Assembly (NCBI GenBank): GCA_958295665.1
Contig: OY282558.1
Coordinates: 18,289,409 to 18,353,408, forward strand
From: Tipula vernalis
Lineage: Eukaryota; Arthropoda; Insecta; Diptera; Tipulidae
DNA length: 64,000 nucleotides
Direction of reading: 5' to 3'
Shown: positions 45,111 through 57,234 of the stretch, piece after piece
Layout of the letters: the number at the start of each line of letters is the position of its first letter
How positions within the stretch are numbered: the first letter of the stretch is position 1
Position numbers and translations under genes: made by a program
The notes under the pieces: generated by a model
The model's database searches: none
Told to the model about the DNA's origin: nothing
The model's input: the letters and a program-made list of their open reading frames with translations, nothing else

Positions 45111-45660
45111 ATTCTGGTATTATTGACTAAATTTCTAAATTGAATGTAAAAATTCTTAGAATCAGAATTCCAGAATCCTCAAAACAGTAATAAGTATCTC
45201 GATTACCAAAATAATTCCGAAGAAACAAATATTTCTGCAATGTTTCAATTTGTATGGAAAATATTTGTGAAGTCTAAACACTTGATTTATTTTTATTCAC
45301 CACTTTTGGTGTATCTATATATGAAATATTTAACGGTATGTTCAGAATTAACCCTTGCCTAAATTTTCTGTAACTAAAATTTTTATAAGAAGGTAAGATA
45401 ATCAGAAATGAATTTTTTTTTATTTATTGGCGATAAAGCCAGATTTAGTTTGTTAATTTACTAAGCATCCAGACATATTCATGATAGGATAAAGAAAAAA
45501 TCCAGATCGTTGTTATCTACCGCAATGCCATTACAAATTCAAAACAAATCAGCTTTTTCGAATTTTTCAATGCCGAAATATAGTAAATGATCCCTAGAAA
45601 AATTGGGCACCCACAAAATTTAGTAAGATTTGTAATTTAAATTTCCGAAAATAAACTTCA
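45111..45660. other. Unassigned AT-rich DNA
   Basis: No coding motif. It may include the region just upstream of RT in the LINE to the left. Confidence 0.35.
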
Positions 45661-45669
45661 TTTTGAAAA

Positions 45670-46044
45670 ATGAACTTGATCGATCTGAAAATGGTAAATT
45701 TGATGGCTTACAATATATTTTCCAAAGAATTGTATTATGTAAATTTCAGGCTTATAAACACAGAAAAGATGGTTAGAATAAAAGTGAAGAATATAAACAG
45801 CCCAGAATACAAGCGTCTTGTAAAACAAAAGGCAGCAGAATTAAATATACAGCAAGAAAAATGTGTGCAAAAAATTCAAAACCTTGGACATATATTCCCT
45901 TCCGATAAATACACCCTCCACGATTTTATGATGAAATCTGAGGGTGAGGTTGTAATGTTTCATAAAATTTGTTGGACAGATCAAATCTCCTTTGTAGATA
46001 TTATTCTTACTACAAATACATTTTTGACTTTATCGTTTTGTTGA
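45670..46044 (+). CDS. Small hypothetical protein, not recognised
   Basis: 124 codons from ATG 45670; a shorter start at 45769 (MVRIKVKNINSPEYKRLVKQ) would give 91 codons and better charge balance. The middle is Lys/Glu/Gln-rich and probably helical (KQKAAELNIQQEKCVQKIQN), followed by YTLHDFMMKSEGE. The C-terminus is hydrophobic (VDIILTTNTFLTLSFC), read over the end of the neighbouring Pao/BEL remnant's flank. No domain recognised and no clear promoter. It may be an exon piece or chance ORF. Confidence 0.3.
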   Translation: MNLIDLKMVNLMAYNIFSKELYYVNFRLINTEKMVRIKVKNINSPEYKRLVKQKAAELNIQQEKCVQKIQNLGHIFPSDKYTLHDFMMKSEGEVVMFHKICWTDQISFVDIILTTNTFLTLSFC

Positions 46045-46109
46045 CGGCAAAAGCCAGATATTGCTTCACCAATATTGAAAGTAGATTTAGTTCCATTCAC
46101 TATTTTTGA

Positions 46110-48500
46110 GCACTGCCATCTTTGTAATTGGTCGTGTGTATATTCCATTTGATCTTCTCACTACTACAGAACGCACTTGATGATCTGACCTTTCTTTCGT
46201 GTCTATAACAATTCCTCATTCCCAACCGTTTCGACGATCATCCTTCATAAACACGTCTCACGTTTTGATTGGACCGCAGGGCTCATGCCGTTCTGTTCGT
46301 CTTGTAAATGTTGGCAGATACTCGTTGACCCACCGTTTGCAGAACTTGGAATATTATATTGAGAAGATAATCCATTCAGCTGCGACGGCTTAATGCAAGG
46401 CAAAGCATGGTATAAACAATTCTTTACCGAACAGGTTTTGAGGCATATTATGTACGAATCCGTAATCAGTGAGTAATCTATTCCAAATTGATTGCTCGTA
46501 ACATAAGGTACATGAATTAAGCACCCCTTCGTTCTTCAGTTTCACGCCCATCCGTTGTCTCCAGTGGTCCCAAATAGTCCACATCCATCTAAGTAACTGG
46601 TCTAGTATTTGCCGCTAATCTGGCATGTGGCGGTTGACACATTTCCTGAACTATCAGTTTTGCTCGATTATTCTTCCATTGCTGGCAGTATACGTTCGAC
46701 TTATTTTCTAGGAATATAATATCGTTTGGCGGATTTCATTCACGACTCTTTTGTGAGTTACAAGGAGGTATTTTATTCGAAAGAATTCTTGGTCTTTTTC
46801 CCACAGGAGCGATACCCTCAATTTTATAAATTCTCCCACGAATTGAACCAACCGAAATAGGTCCGTTTCAGCCTCTACCAATTCTTCTGAGCTTGGCGAC
46901 TATGAGTGCTGCGAATTTTACACTGAGATTGTGAATGTAATTTGTACGGTACCAAATTTTAGACTTGCAATTTCATGCGCCATTACATGCCGGGCTTTTT
47001 CCTTAGGTTTAACAATGTTGAGTGTTAGTTTCGGTGGCCAGTTCTCTCCATTTTGAATTAAATATTGTGGTTCTGTTAACCAACGACTGTTGATGTTATT
47101 GAACTTGAACCTCTCGAGTATCTCTGTAACGCGCAGTGCAACATATAGCTTATAACTTCTATGATTCGGTTGAATCCAACTAATTTCTGTGGTTGAATCA
47201 ACCCAAAATGAACATCAATCGATTTTGTTTGTATGTTTTGCAACTATTGTGTTCCTCAAAAGAACAGCAAGTCCTGCGGCCTAAAGCTCCAATAGTGGAA
47301 TTGACACAGCTTTAAGCGGCGGAATACCTTTGTTTTTGCGCCACCAAAGAAAGTTGCACTTTTGTTTCTGTTTCCGTTCGAAAGTAAGCAACTGCTGCGT
47401 ATCCATTTCGCTAGCGTCTGCGAAAACATGTTGTTGAACTGATTTTATTGGTGATGAAGGTAGAACGGTGAACTTTATCCACATCAACCATTTCTAATAT
47501 TCCTTGCCGAAAATTGGTTCATGGCAATTTATTTTTGTTCGCCATACCTCCTGCAACAATATTTTAGCGTTAACCAGGAAATTTGTAACCAGGCCCATAG
47601 GATCGAATAAGGACATGGTGATATGTAGTAATACCCGTTTAGTGGATCTTGCCCCATACAGTATTTCTTGCTTCACTGATTCGATTTAGTAAAAACCATA
47701 AATGATCCCTTGTTTTATCCCACCACATTCCCAATACCTTCTCTGTATCGACTCCACATAAAAAATCTTTTCAGTTTACTTTACATGATTTATCTAGTCC
47801 TGTAATCTGCAAAATTGCAATGCTGTTGCTCGTTTTTTGAATCTCTCGAGGAGAAACGCTGTGAATCTTGCTTGTGAATACCGCCATTTGTTTTTCTTTG
47901 GCTCGATATAGAATTTCGTTTTCCGAACTATTAAGAAGCGTCTTATTGAGTGAAACCTCTTTCACTCTGGCCGCAGCATCCCAAACCATATGAAATTTAT
48001 CTAGTTTTTTGTGATTATGCAATACGAAGATGGGAAGATACAATGTGCTAGCTTGCCATCGGATGTGAGTCTGGGAATTCAATATTATCGAATCTCCTTA
48101 GTAATCCCGTCCGGATAGTAGTTTTCTCGAGTAAAGTATTCGATTGTAATGATTTCCATATACACACTCTATTTTGGAAGGTATATACACCGAATAAATT
48201 GTATCTTTGATTTGATTAGGGCCACAATTTCTAGGTTGACTATTATTTACCATCCTTTAGTCGAGATGCCAATCCATTTAAAGCATAACGTTTCCTTTTC
48301 GCTTTTAGTACCTCAGCTATCATGTCATTTCTTAATGTTAGAGATGAATCGTCGTCCAGGCACGCATATATATATATATCGATTTCAACATATTTACTTG
48401 ATAGAGTTACTAGCTTGTTTAAGGGTTTCTGTTTCCTGTTATTTGAATTTCGATTGTGAAACAATTAGTAATGTCATTGGTCAACACTGCACTTTAGACT
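46110..48500 (-). pseudogene. pol: Pao/BEL remnant E (protease to integrase C-terminus)
   Basis: Minus-strand blocks in the correct order from right to left. The protease active site is ACLDDDSSLTL (about 48350). RT entrance at 47771-48082 has YLPIFVLHNHKKLDKF and MVWDAAARVKEVSLNKTLLN, with the palm deleted. A post-RT segment RVLLHITMSLFDPMGLV follows at 47494-47676. RNase H at 47281-47487 has HVFADASEMDTQQ and AVSIPLLEL. The integrase core is mostly missing; its C-terminus WVNEYLPTFTRR (about 46330) and an LK.GD.V-like tail ending RPITKMAVL lie near 46120-46300. Frame changes are frequent and the YVDD box and integrase triad are absent. Confidence 0.8.
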
Positions 48501-50890
48501 TTTCGGCACTGCATAAAACTATGTTAATCTGTTAAACAGCGTTTGCAGATTTTATTTCATTGGTCACGTTTACATGAGCCGAATTCCACTGACTGACTTG
48601 ATTGTGGTCTTCCAGGATGTCCGCAGAAATTTGGATTATTTGGACTATTTTTGTTCACTTCGTCGTAGACAAGTTTATTAGGCCAATATAAACTTATATT
48701 TTTATGAATATACTTCTGACATATTTAAGGTCGTCTTCTGGCCTAGAATTTAAAAAAAAAAATCTATTGTTTTTTTGAATATTCTTAAAGTTTGGACCTT
48801 TAAGAATATATCTTCGAGCGAAAATTTTAAAATTCTAATAATTTACAGAGTTATACCCAAACTACGAAACTTATACCCAAATTAAACCGGTTTAGTGAAT
48901 TTTTCAAGATTAGTTACAATGTGTCAACCTCGATTATGGGTTATCCCTCTGTTTTTGCTTAGAATACTTAAACTAGTTTATCTAAATCGGATTTATTAAA
49001 CTGCAGTCTGTTTAGGATATTAGACCGCTGCTTCTGCTTAAAACTTTAGCTCAAAACTTTAAACGCATTTCTCAAAACTACTTTCGACATAATATCTCAA
49101 GTTCTATTAAACCGATTTACTTTATATTTTGTACCAACCGTGATTGTATAACTTTCTATCGCCCCTTCGTCCAAGTGTCCAGATATTGTTTTCTTTGTTG
49201 ACTGAACCCTACAATTTATTTAGCAGTTTCTACAACTAAAAGCATTTATCGCTGTATTTTGATAAGTTTTAGCTACACTTTTTATTACTGGTTTTGTCTG
49301 CATTTCCTAAAATCTGCAAATTTTACCAATGCATATTTTGTGGTTTGAGATAATTAAATAAAACAGGAGCACTAATCAATAAGGCATATACCACATCAAC
49401 TTAAATGTAATCAAAAGACATCAGATCCTTCACTCACGATTTTATCTCACTGTATACATTTATAAAATTCTATTTATCATACTGACAAAAATGTAAATCG
49501 AGAACAAAACACAACAGGCATAAAATACTATAATTTTTAATTATCTTAATTTCATTCACTCGAAAAAATTCGAAATTAATTTATTTAATTTAAATTCTTT
49601 TAAAACAAAATAATTTTCTGTTAAAGATGTTTTCCCCCTTTCTTTTGTCTCTAAAAATTTAGATAGCAGAGATAACACAAAGTTTCTTTGTGTATATACA
49701 AAATGTTAATATAAGAAGTAGAATACGAAAAAGTGTCAATTTTAATTATATTCACCGATCATTATCAATCGCGCAGATAAACAACACGAATTTTAAGATT
49801 TGTGTTTATTTTTGAAAGTTTTGAATGGATTTTTATTTACATGGATAGTTCACGGTTTTTGATTCAATGATTCAATTCATACAATCTTTACCTTTCATTC
49901 TATTTAAATCATTTGGGAGACATTTATTTTGAGATGAGCAAAAATTGGATGGGATGTATACATAAAAAAAAAAACATTTTACCTTAATGTAGGATGTATT
50001 AAATTAATATAAAGTTCAAAGTGGATAGTTTTCCTCTGTTTACTGTTATAATCCATAAAAAGCTCATGTGAATAAAACATCTAAATTACTTTAATATAAA
50101 AACGGACAAAAAAGTTACATTTTATGTTTGTAGGTATACACTCGTATAGGTTGTATCAGACATGTTATGTTATTTTATTTTAATTATTCATTTTAGATAA
50201 AAATTAAATGAAACAAACTAAAAAAATTGTTTTTTTCAAAAAATTAAATTAAAAATTTCCATTTAAACTTTTATTTTGTTTTTTTTTTATAAATATGTAC
50301 GGTACATAAATAGATACATAAATAAATATGTGAGTGTTTTAAACAGCAAAGTTTAACTATGATCTGTTATTTCAGCATTATGGAAAATTGAATATCCCTT
50401 GAATTTTTGACTTTTCAAATTAAGCTTGCTAAGAATTAAAATGTCGCCAGCAGTAAATTTTTAATGCGAGATTATGTCGAATCAATACAATGGGAGTTGT
50501 GTCTGCTTGAAAGATAATACTTTGTTTTTTTTTTTTAACTCGCACTTCAGTCAGAAAAGTTATTATGGTGGACATTTTTTTAAGAATGTTGCGAATACTA
50601 TACTGTAGTGCTTAATATAAAGTGAAAGCCTATAGCAAATATTAAACTGGTAATTATTAACACTAACAGGCAAAAAGGAACACAACATACCGTCCGACGG
50701 AAAAACGGCTGGTATAAAGGTTATAATCAATCGATATACATTAAGAAAATATCAGTTGGAAACGAAAAACCATATAATATTGGAAATCCAACTTACGTTT
50801 ACATAACTTTTAACACAAAATTTTAAAAATTTAAAGATCAATTATAATAAATAAAATCAGAACGTTATACAACTCGAAAGACAACTTAAA
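48501..50890. other. AT-rich DNA, no gene recognised
   Basis: Unassigned. No ORF with a recognisable motif, no RNA gene. Confidence 0.45.
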
Positions 50891-51099
50891 ATATTTGAAA
50901 AACTCCGTGATTCCCGTAACAACAACAACATTAACAACAACAACATTGGTAACACCAGGAAACGAACAAGACCTCAAAGATATAAGCAGGCTCCCCGATT
51001 GTGCAAAATAACTACAAGTATTCGATGGGATTTCCACGCAATACATCTCATGGTTACATAATAAAGAAACTATACTATGCGACTATAACATCCTGTATC

Positions 51100-51696
51100 C
51101 TGTTAAAGCTAGCCGAAAGTTACCAGCCGAAAGTGAAAAGTCGATAATGCAGATTATGTTATTGACATTGCAGCCGAAAATAAATCAGCCTCTAGAGTGT
51201 TATGTCTGGAGATGGATTCAATTGATGTGATTACTCTATAGCTATCGCAGGAAAAAAAATCTGTTCAAGTTTCCCGTGGGAAATCTCGAAAAATTCGATT
51301 TTCCGAATTCGGAAAATTTTCTAATAATTTTTGGAAAATCGAACTTTCCGAGATTTCCCACGGGGAACTTGAACAGAATTTTTTCATTCGATAGCTATTG
51401 ACAAGTCGCATCAATGCATAAAAACGATTCAGCTTCAAATATATACTCTAGAGGCTGATTTTCCGATATTTTCTACGAAGCAACGTTTTACACGTAAATT
51501 TATTTACAAAAATTTTTATTTAAATCTATGTATCGTATCCTATTTACTTTCGGCTGATAACTTCTAAATTTTTTATTTTCGGGTGGAATGTTATATCATA
51601 ATCTGCATTATCGGCTTTTTATTATCGGGTGGATTAACACAATCTGCATTATCGACTTTTCACTTTCGGCTGGCAGCTTTTGGCTAACTTTAACAG
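51100..51696. mobile_element. Foldback MITE, about 597 bp
   Basis: The left end CTGTTAAAGCTAGCCGAAAG (51100 on) and the reverse complement of the right end (CTGTTAAAGTTAGCCAAAAG, ending 51696) match over roughly the first 60 bp, including GTGAAAAGTCGATAATGCAG. The right half also holds a second copy of the ATAATCTGCATTATCG block. There is no coding capacity. It interrupts a gypsy-type gag region. A clear target duplication was not resolved. A related end occurs at about 60069. Confidence 0.75.
51241..51395. repeat. Long internal palindrome of the MITE
   Basis: GCTATCG at 51241 and CGATAGC ending 51395 bound two arms of about 65-70 bp with scattered mismatches. The best-matched part is the TCTGTTCAAGTT...CCCGTGGGAAATCTCG block and its inverse. 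It could form a stable cruciform. Confidence 0.75.
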
Positions 51697-51719
51697 TATA
51701 CATCCTGTGAAATATATCA

Positions 51720-52350
51720 ATTCTCTTTCATTAATTATGGTTAACCGTCAACAAAGTCAAGTCGGAGGACTATTCAGCTGAAACACTCAACGTTTTGGTT
51801 GAAGCATTCAGGAACAGAGTTTTAGACATTTTCGTTCGGGGTTAAATGAAGATTTATCAAAGATGCTTTTATTTCAAAAACCAATCACGCTACAGAGGAC
51901 TGTTTATAAATTCAAAACCTGAATTTCAGAAACTTGTCAATACAAAAAATAAATATCAACAATGTGGTAACTGCTCCCTCCAAATTTCATACAACAACTA
52001 ACCAAATCGCTGATCGAACGATGGTACAATACCAATAACTCAACTAAAATTAAAACATCAACCAACATCAAAATAACTTACTAACACCAAGACCACCAAC
52101 AGCAATGGATATTGACACATTAATACAAACGAGACAAGTAAACTACATCAACCGTCCAACTAATCTGGATAATTCAATGGCAAAAGGAGATTATTCTTAC
52201 AGTGTCCATTACGAAAAAGTGAAACAACAGAGGATTAGCTATATGGAAACGCAAACAGAAGAAGACTATTATAGCCAACAATACGGAAAAAACGGCAATA
52301 TGCTTAAATTCCTGACCGACACAGGAACAAATAAAAATATAAAGGGCTAA
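51720..52350 (+). pseudogene. Gypsy-type gag end and protease
   Basis: At about 51760-51880 the translation shows LNVLVEAFRNRVLDIFVRGL, then DLSKMLLFQKPITLQ, typical of gypsy-group gag. The open piece 52105-52350 (81 residues) starts MDIDTLIQTRQVNYINRP and ends LKFLTDTGTNKNIKG, where D-T-G is the retropepsin active site. The ORF then stops at 52348. The intervening segment has shifts and stops. Confidence 0.65.
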
Positions 52351-52639
52351 AACCACATAAAGTGGCAATTCCGAAATGAACCTATTTAACGGGCAACCCA
52401 GCCATCAATTAAATCATCAAATCAATTCTTAATCCACTTTCAAATCGATCGTTAATCTAACTCCAAATCAACCCTTAAATAATTCGCCAACCGAACAAAT
52501 GACACCCTTACGCAAGCAACTTATCTCGACACAAACTTTAATCCTCTGCTCACACTAAACCCCAAACTCGATCTCAAATTAATTCCTAACCGAACTCCTT
52601 TTTCAAATCCAACTCAATTTCAACTCAAATCCTACTCAC

Positions 52640-53250
52640 TATCATACCGCTATACGTACCGTTATACCATCATAACCTTAAACAATCATTCCATCATACC
52701 AGTATTCCATTATACCATCTTACCATCGTGACACTATACCATAAAACTATCAAACAATCGAACCATCCCAACATCATATCAAATCCATCATACTATCATA
52801 TCATCCTAAAATCGTACCGCCGTACCATCATACAATCATATAATAATACCATCGTACCATCATATCGTCGCTATAATAGTACCATCATGCCTTCGTACCA
52901 TCGTACTATCATACCTCTTACTGTCAGGGCATGATATCATCATACCATCCAACCGTCATTCCATTATAACGTCTTACCATCATACCCTCATACCATCACA
53001 CAATCAGTTTAGACTAATTACCGTCATACCATCGTATGTTGTATCATATACACAATCATACCATCACACCATCATACAATAATGTCAATCCGTCATACCA
53101 CGATACCATCACACCACATTACTATAACACCATCATACCATCATATCACCATAGCATCATACCATCATACCATGATATCATCTTACTATCATACGATCAT
53201 ACCATCATAACATCATACCATCATACCATTAAACAATCATATAGGTTTTA
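52640..53250 (+). repeat. Degenerate 8-bp satellite (CATACCAT)n
   Basis: The motif CATACCAT and close variants repeat with an 8-base period over about 600 bp, most regular at 53090-53230. Because 8 is not a multiple of 3, three units encode an octapeptide, seen as IIPSYHHT repeats in ORFs 52728-52934 and 53036-53263; those ORFs are not genes. Sequence from 52400 to 52640 is a looser AAATC/CAACTC-rich lead-in. Confidence 0.85.
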
Positions 53251-53329
53251 CACTTCAAATTGATCCTTTTACACATCAAACTGAACTTTTTACATTTCAA
53301 ATTGAACCCTTAACAAATTATATGAATGG

Positions 53330-54060
53330 CCAATTAGGATGGAGGTTGGCTATTCCTTAACCGATTATGATGAAAATTGATGTTTCCAAGGAATAGAAAG
53401 AAATGTGACCCCAAAATTGATTTAAACGAGGTTGTGAGAAATACAAGTACATATGTCAATATGGCTTCTATAATGTTGTCTACTTAGGCTTCTGTGAATC
53501 ATCAGTTGTTGAGTATTCTTTAAGACAGCCTAAACTGACTATTTCAATTAATAAACGATCAAAGTTATCTCCGTAATAATATTCAAGTCCCATTAGAAAC
53601 TTTAAGAGCGGTAAGTTTGGCCTTTTTTAGAAAAATATAGTGTGTAGTGGACACTTGTCTCAGTATTGAAACTAATAACGGTAAAGCAGAGTTTCAGAAT
53701 TAGTAATATTATTTTAAATCCTCATTTCCACACTCGAATTTCGTTATACTCGTTTAAGGAATAGCAAAGATTGGTCATAATTTAAAATTTTATCTAAAAA
53801 TCATTTTAAAATTCATTAAAAAATCGACAAGTTCTATTTTACTGGCCATATTCCAAAATTTGATCCAAAAATAATTTTACAATCCCAGTACTAGTCTACA
53901 TATCGAACTTCATCATAATCGGTTGAGAAATAGACATGTTCCCTCATACTTGGCTGTATTCCAGAACTTCATATAAAAATCATTTTAGAATCTCATTTCC
54001 AAAGCGGATGTCAAACATAACCAACAACATTTCAACAAACTCAATGCCAAACTCAATCTT
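53330..54060 (+). repeat. Degenerate dispersed/tandem repeat block
   Basis: Variants of TCTAAAAATCATTTTAAAAT and of CATCATAATCGGTTGAGAAATAG/AATAGCAAAGA recur at about 53380, 53760, 53800, 53860, 53920 and 53970. This suggests an approximately 90-bp decayed repeat. No coding motif. Confidence 0.5.
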
Positions 54061-54359
54061 CAAACCATCATACATATAACAAATTGGTAATTATTTCTAT
54101 AACCAGGTGTTTTGGGTCAATTCTTATCGCAAGGACTAGACCCTCTTAACGTACAGGTTCCAAAAGCTTTTCAAATCTCCACCTTGACCGTAGAAACAGA
54201 TTGCAGAAAAAAAAATTGTAATCAAATAAGCCATTCTCGAGATACCATGGGTACAGACAGCCAGATTTGATTTTTGACAGGATTTCAATACTTTGGTCTT
54301 TTTAGAACAAAGTAACTTTATAAAAACAGAATTAGCCAATAACGCCATCCCAACTAAGG

Positions 54360-55560
54360 TTAAGTAAGAAAATTAGCGGACATTTCTTCAAAAGTATTGG
54401 CATCAACAATACTATTGAATTCATTATTCTACCGGGATTAAAATCATTTGATGGCATAATACTCATAGACTTTAAAAGGCTGAACGCCATCACAATATCA
54501 GACTCATGTCCAATTCCAGATATATCCAGTACATTTGCATATCTCGGAGACTCTATATTTTGTACAAAGGCCTTACGTCAGGGCTCCACCAGACAAAAAT
54601 GAAAAACGTAGGTGTACAAAAACCGCTTTTTCTACAATGAACGGAGAGTTCGAGTTTTTACGACTTCCTTTTGCCTTAAAAAAACGCCCCTGCCATTTAT
54701 GAAAGAATAATTGGCTACTTCCTAAAATAATACAATACATCGGCGAAATATGTTACGTATACATAGACGACATCATAATCTATGAGGGAAAACAGAACAA
54801 GAACATTTATTGAACATCGACAAAATTTTCCCAAAATAGAAAAAGCCAAACTAAGAGTCAATGTTGCCAAGACAGAGGTCCTGGAAGAAGAAACAAAATT
54901 CTTGTGTTACCTCATCACAAACAAGGGTATCAAACCTGATCCTAAAACAGTTTCAGCCATCAAAAACATCAAAAGGTCTCAAAATCAGACAGATCTAAAG
55001 TCATTTCTTGGATTAGTGACCTACTACAGGCGTTTTATACAAGACTTCGCAAAGAAAGCCAAGCCATTGACCAACCTTACAAGCGGAGAAAATGCACAAA
55101 CAAAAGCAGCCCAGTCCAAAAAGGTACAAATCAGCATGAACAAGGAAGAAGTCTAAGAATTTTTATAAATCAAAACGCTACTATCCTCCGCGGATACATT
55201 AATCTTCCCGGCGTTCAACAAATCGTTCCTTCTGACAATAGATGCTTCATCATTTGCAATTGATGCAGTACTGCCCCAGGGCGATATCTGTAAGGACTGA
55301 ACAAAACAGAACAGAATTTTGCTGCCCACGATAAGGAGATACTGGCTAGATTTTGGGCCAAAGATAATCTCTGAAACTACTTATAAGGAGCCAAAAAAAT
55401 TCGAAACATGACGAATTACCAACCACTAACATTTGCCATCAGCAATAAAAACAACAATGCCAAATTAAAGAGGTGGAAAATCCGCTTAGAGAAATATGTC
55501 AACGTAATTATTTACAAACCGGGCTACGTCAACAAAGTCGCGGAAGCTCCATCAAATTAG
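54360..55560 (+). pseudogene. pol: Gypsy-type RT and RNase H remnant
   Basis: Blocks in several frames: FIILPGLKSFDGIILIDFK at about 54420 (protease end), FLRLPFALK-like at 54655, CYVYIDDIIIYEG at about 54755 (catalytic YIDD). The open piece 54782-55156 covers the thumb (KLRVNVAKTEVLEEETKFLC, GIKPDPKTVSAIKN, LKSFLGLVTYYRRFIQDFAK). RNase H follows: SFLLTIDASSFAIDAVLPQG (55215 on), AAHDKEILARFWAKDNL (55330), MTNYQPLTFAIS (55410), then VNVIIYKPGYVNKVAEAPSN ending at a stop at about 55560. Integrase is absent. Confidence 0.75.
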
Positions 55561-55565
55561 GCATA

Positions 55566-55880
55566 AAGTTGTAGTAAAATAAATTTTCCCGAACGTTGAA
55601 TCACACAGATAGACGCTTTAGTTGTTGTCGCTTATTACAAAATACTTTATTCGCGTAATATTATTAATGATTAATGTATACAAAACCTATACTATAGTTC
55701 GCCAACAAATTTGAAATATCGGTTTATGTAGGGATGTATCGAAATGTTGAAATGAATGAGCTTTTTCATTAAATTAGTTAAATATTGTCATTATCATAAA
55801 TATGACGTTGTTGTTGTCAACAACCCGTTGATTATCAAAATTGACCTTTATTTTTATTTTATGTTTATTCAAAGTTGAGC
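55566..55880. other. AT-rich DNA, nothing recognised
   Basis: No coding or RNA motif; it could include LTR sequence of the preceding element. Confidence 0.4.
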
Positions 55881-56149
55881 TATTTCTATAATATTTACCT
55901 AAAACTTTAAACCCTTAACTAAGCTTTAATTAGTTCGAGCTTTTATGCTAGTTAATTATGTGACAATTATTAAATGCATGTCTGTGTAAACAGTAAAACT
56001 ATTTAAGTTAAAAAAATGTCACAGAGCTTTATAAGCTTTTCAATTTTGCATTTAAGTACCGCTTTAAATAATTATGTTTTAGATTCTAGAATGGTTTTAA
56101 TCAAATTTGTATTTGAAACTATCAGTTATGTTGTTGTTGTCAAATCTAT
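55880..56149 (+). repeat. Diverged direct repeat, copy 1
   Basis: Shares a run of blocks with 57235-57455: CTTTAAACCCTTAACTAA, TTAGTTCGAGCTTTTAT, GAGCTTTATAAGCTTTT, GATTCTAGAAT and GTTATGTTGTTGTTG, in the same order and spacing. It abuts the left edge of the LTR palindrome. Confidence 0.6.
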
Positions 56150-56520
56150 TGCTACGTTTTTGCCTTGTCAATTAACGTTTGTTTCACTGGATTGTGAATA
56201 ATACAAAATCATTTATTTCACACAAAAATTATTACAAACACAATTTATTAATAAAAATTCACAAAATCACTTTATATAAATTATTCTCAAATTTTACTGT
56301 ACACTTATAATTTTTATTTCCACTAAAACACTTTTTAAATCACTTTTTATTTCCTTTTTAATCTTCACGCTGTCGCTTTCCAAATACTACTGATCCAATT
56401 CGACTTCGTTCGTAGAAACATTTAGAACAATTTTATCATGGATAATTCCATTTTAGTACAGTTAAACATTGAGCTATTAATTTTAACTTATTCTATTACA
56501 CACTAGGTGTCACCGTTACT
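56150..56520 (-). repeat. Inverted LTR copy (minus) of the palindrome
   Basis: Starts TGCTACGTTTTTGCCTTGTCAA, the near-reverse complement of the end of the plus LTR (57149-57170). It parallels that LTR with mismatches and indels to CACTAGGTGTCACCGTT at about 56516. Also shared: the CTTTTTAATCTTCACGCTGTCGCTTTCC block (inverse of 56912-56939). Confidence 0.7.
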
Positions 56521-56822
56521 CTATTATATTGTAACGGTGATATCTAGTGTGTAATAGAATAAGCTAAAATTAATAGCCCAATGTTTAACTGATCGTAGAA
56601 ACATTTAGAACAATTTTATCATGGAAAATTACATTTTAGTACAGTTAAATATTGAGCTATTAATTTTAACTTATTCTATTACACACTAGGTGTCACCGTT
56701 GCTCTATTATATTGTGACGGTGACACCTAGTGTGTAATAGAATAAGTTAAATTAAATAGCTCAATGTTTAACTGTACTAAAATGGAATTTTCCATGATAA
56801 AATTGTTCTAAATGATTCTACG
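56411..56822. repeat. Nested palindrome at the LTR junction
   Basis: A unit starting CGTAGAAACATTTAGAACAA is present at 56411 and 56594, and its inverse ends at 56590 (partial) and 56822. The pivot in each case is CACCGTT-(A/G)CTCTATTATATTGT-(A/G)ACGGTG, so two hairpins stand in tandem. The larger IR also folds over the whole 56150-57170 block. Confidence 0.8.
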
Positions 56823-57170
56823 CTATTCTAACTGGAAAAGTCATGAGCTTTTTACAAGTTTGGTTTGTGTATATAAAAAGGTGAACGAAGTCGAATTGGA
56901 TTAGTTGTATTAGGAAAGCGACAGTGTGAAGATTAAAAAGGAATTAAAAAGTGATTTAAAAAGTGTTGGATTGCGAAATAAAATTTATAAGAGTACTGTA
57001 AAATTGTGTGAAAATTATTTAAAGTGATTTTGTGAATTATCGTTAATAAATAGTGTTGTTATAATTTTTAAGTGACATAAATAAATTCGTTGATGATAAA
57101 TTGAATTGACTTTGTTTTATTCACAATTCAGTGATACAAACCTTGATTGACAAGGCAAAAACGTAACAAT
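56713..57170 (+). repeat. LTR (plus), 458 bp, with ATAT target duplication
   Basis: Begins TGTGACGGTGACACC and ends AAAACGTAACA, with ATAT directly before (56709-56712) and after (57171-57174). A TATA box (TATATAAAAAG) lies near 56870-56880 and AATAAA-like signals near 57000-57080. No coding sequence of the parent element is adjacent, so it is a solo or rearranged LTR. Confidence 0.65.
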
Positions 57171-57234
57171 ATGTTCCCACCTTTGAGAGTTTTTAGGTTA
57201 GCAATAATTTTTCTGTTATGTGTATTTAAGGTTT

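Larger units (their letters stand above)
50890..55565 (+). mobile_element. Gypsy-type retrotransposon remnant, broken by MITE and satellite
   Basis: Gag/protease sequence (51720-52350) and RT/RNase H sequence (54360-55560) share orientation and the gypsy-group style. Between them lie an 8-bp satellite and other repeats; before them a foldback MITE sits inside the gag region. Whether both halves come from one copy is inference. Integrase, env and LTRs were not found. Confidence 0.6.

Noticed and set aside
52728..53263. Two plus-strand ORFs with Tyr/His/Ser/Ile repeats
   Set aside because: They are translations of the 8-bp satellite in its own period; no start context or domain.
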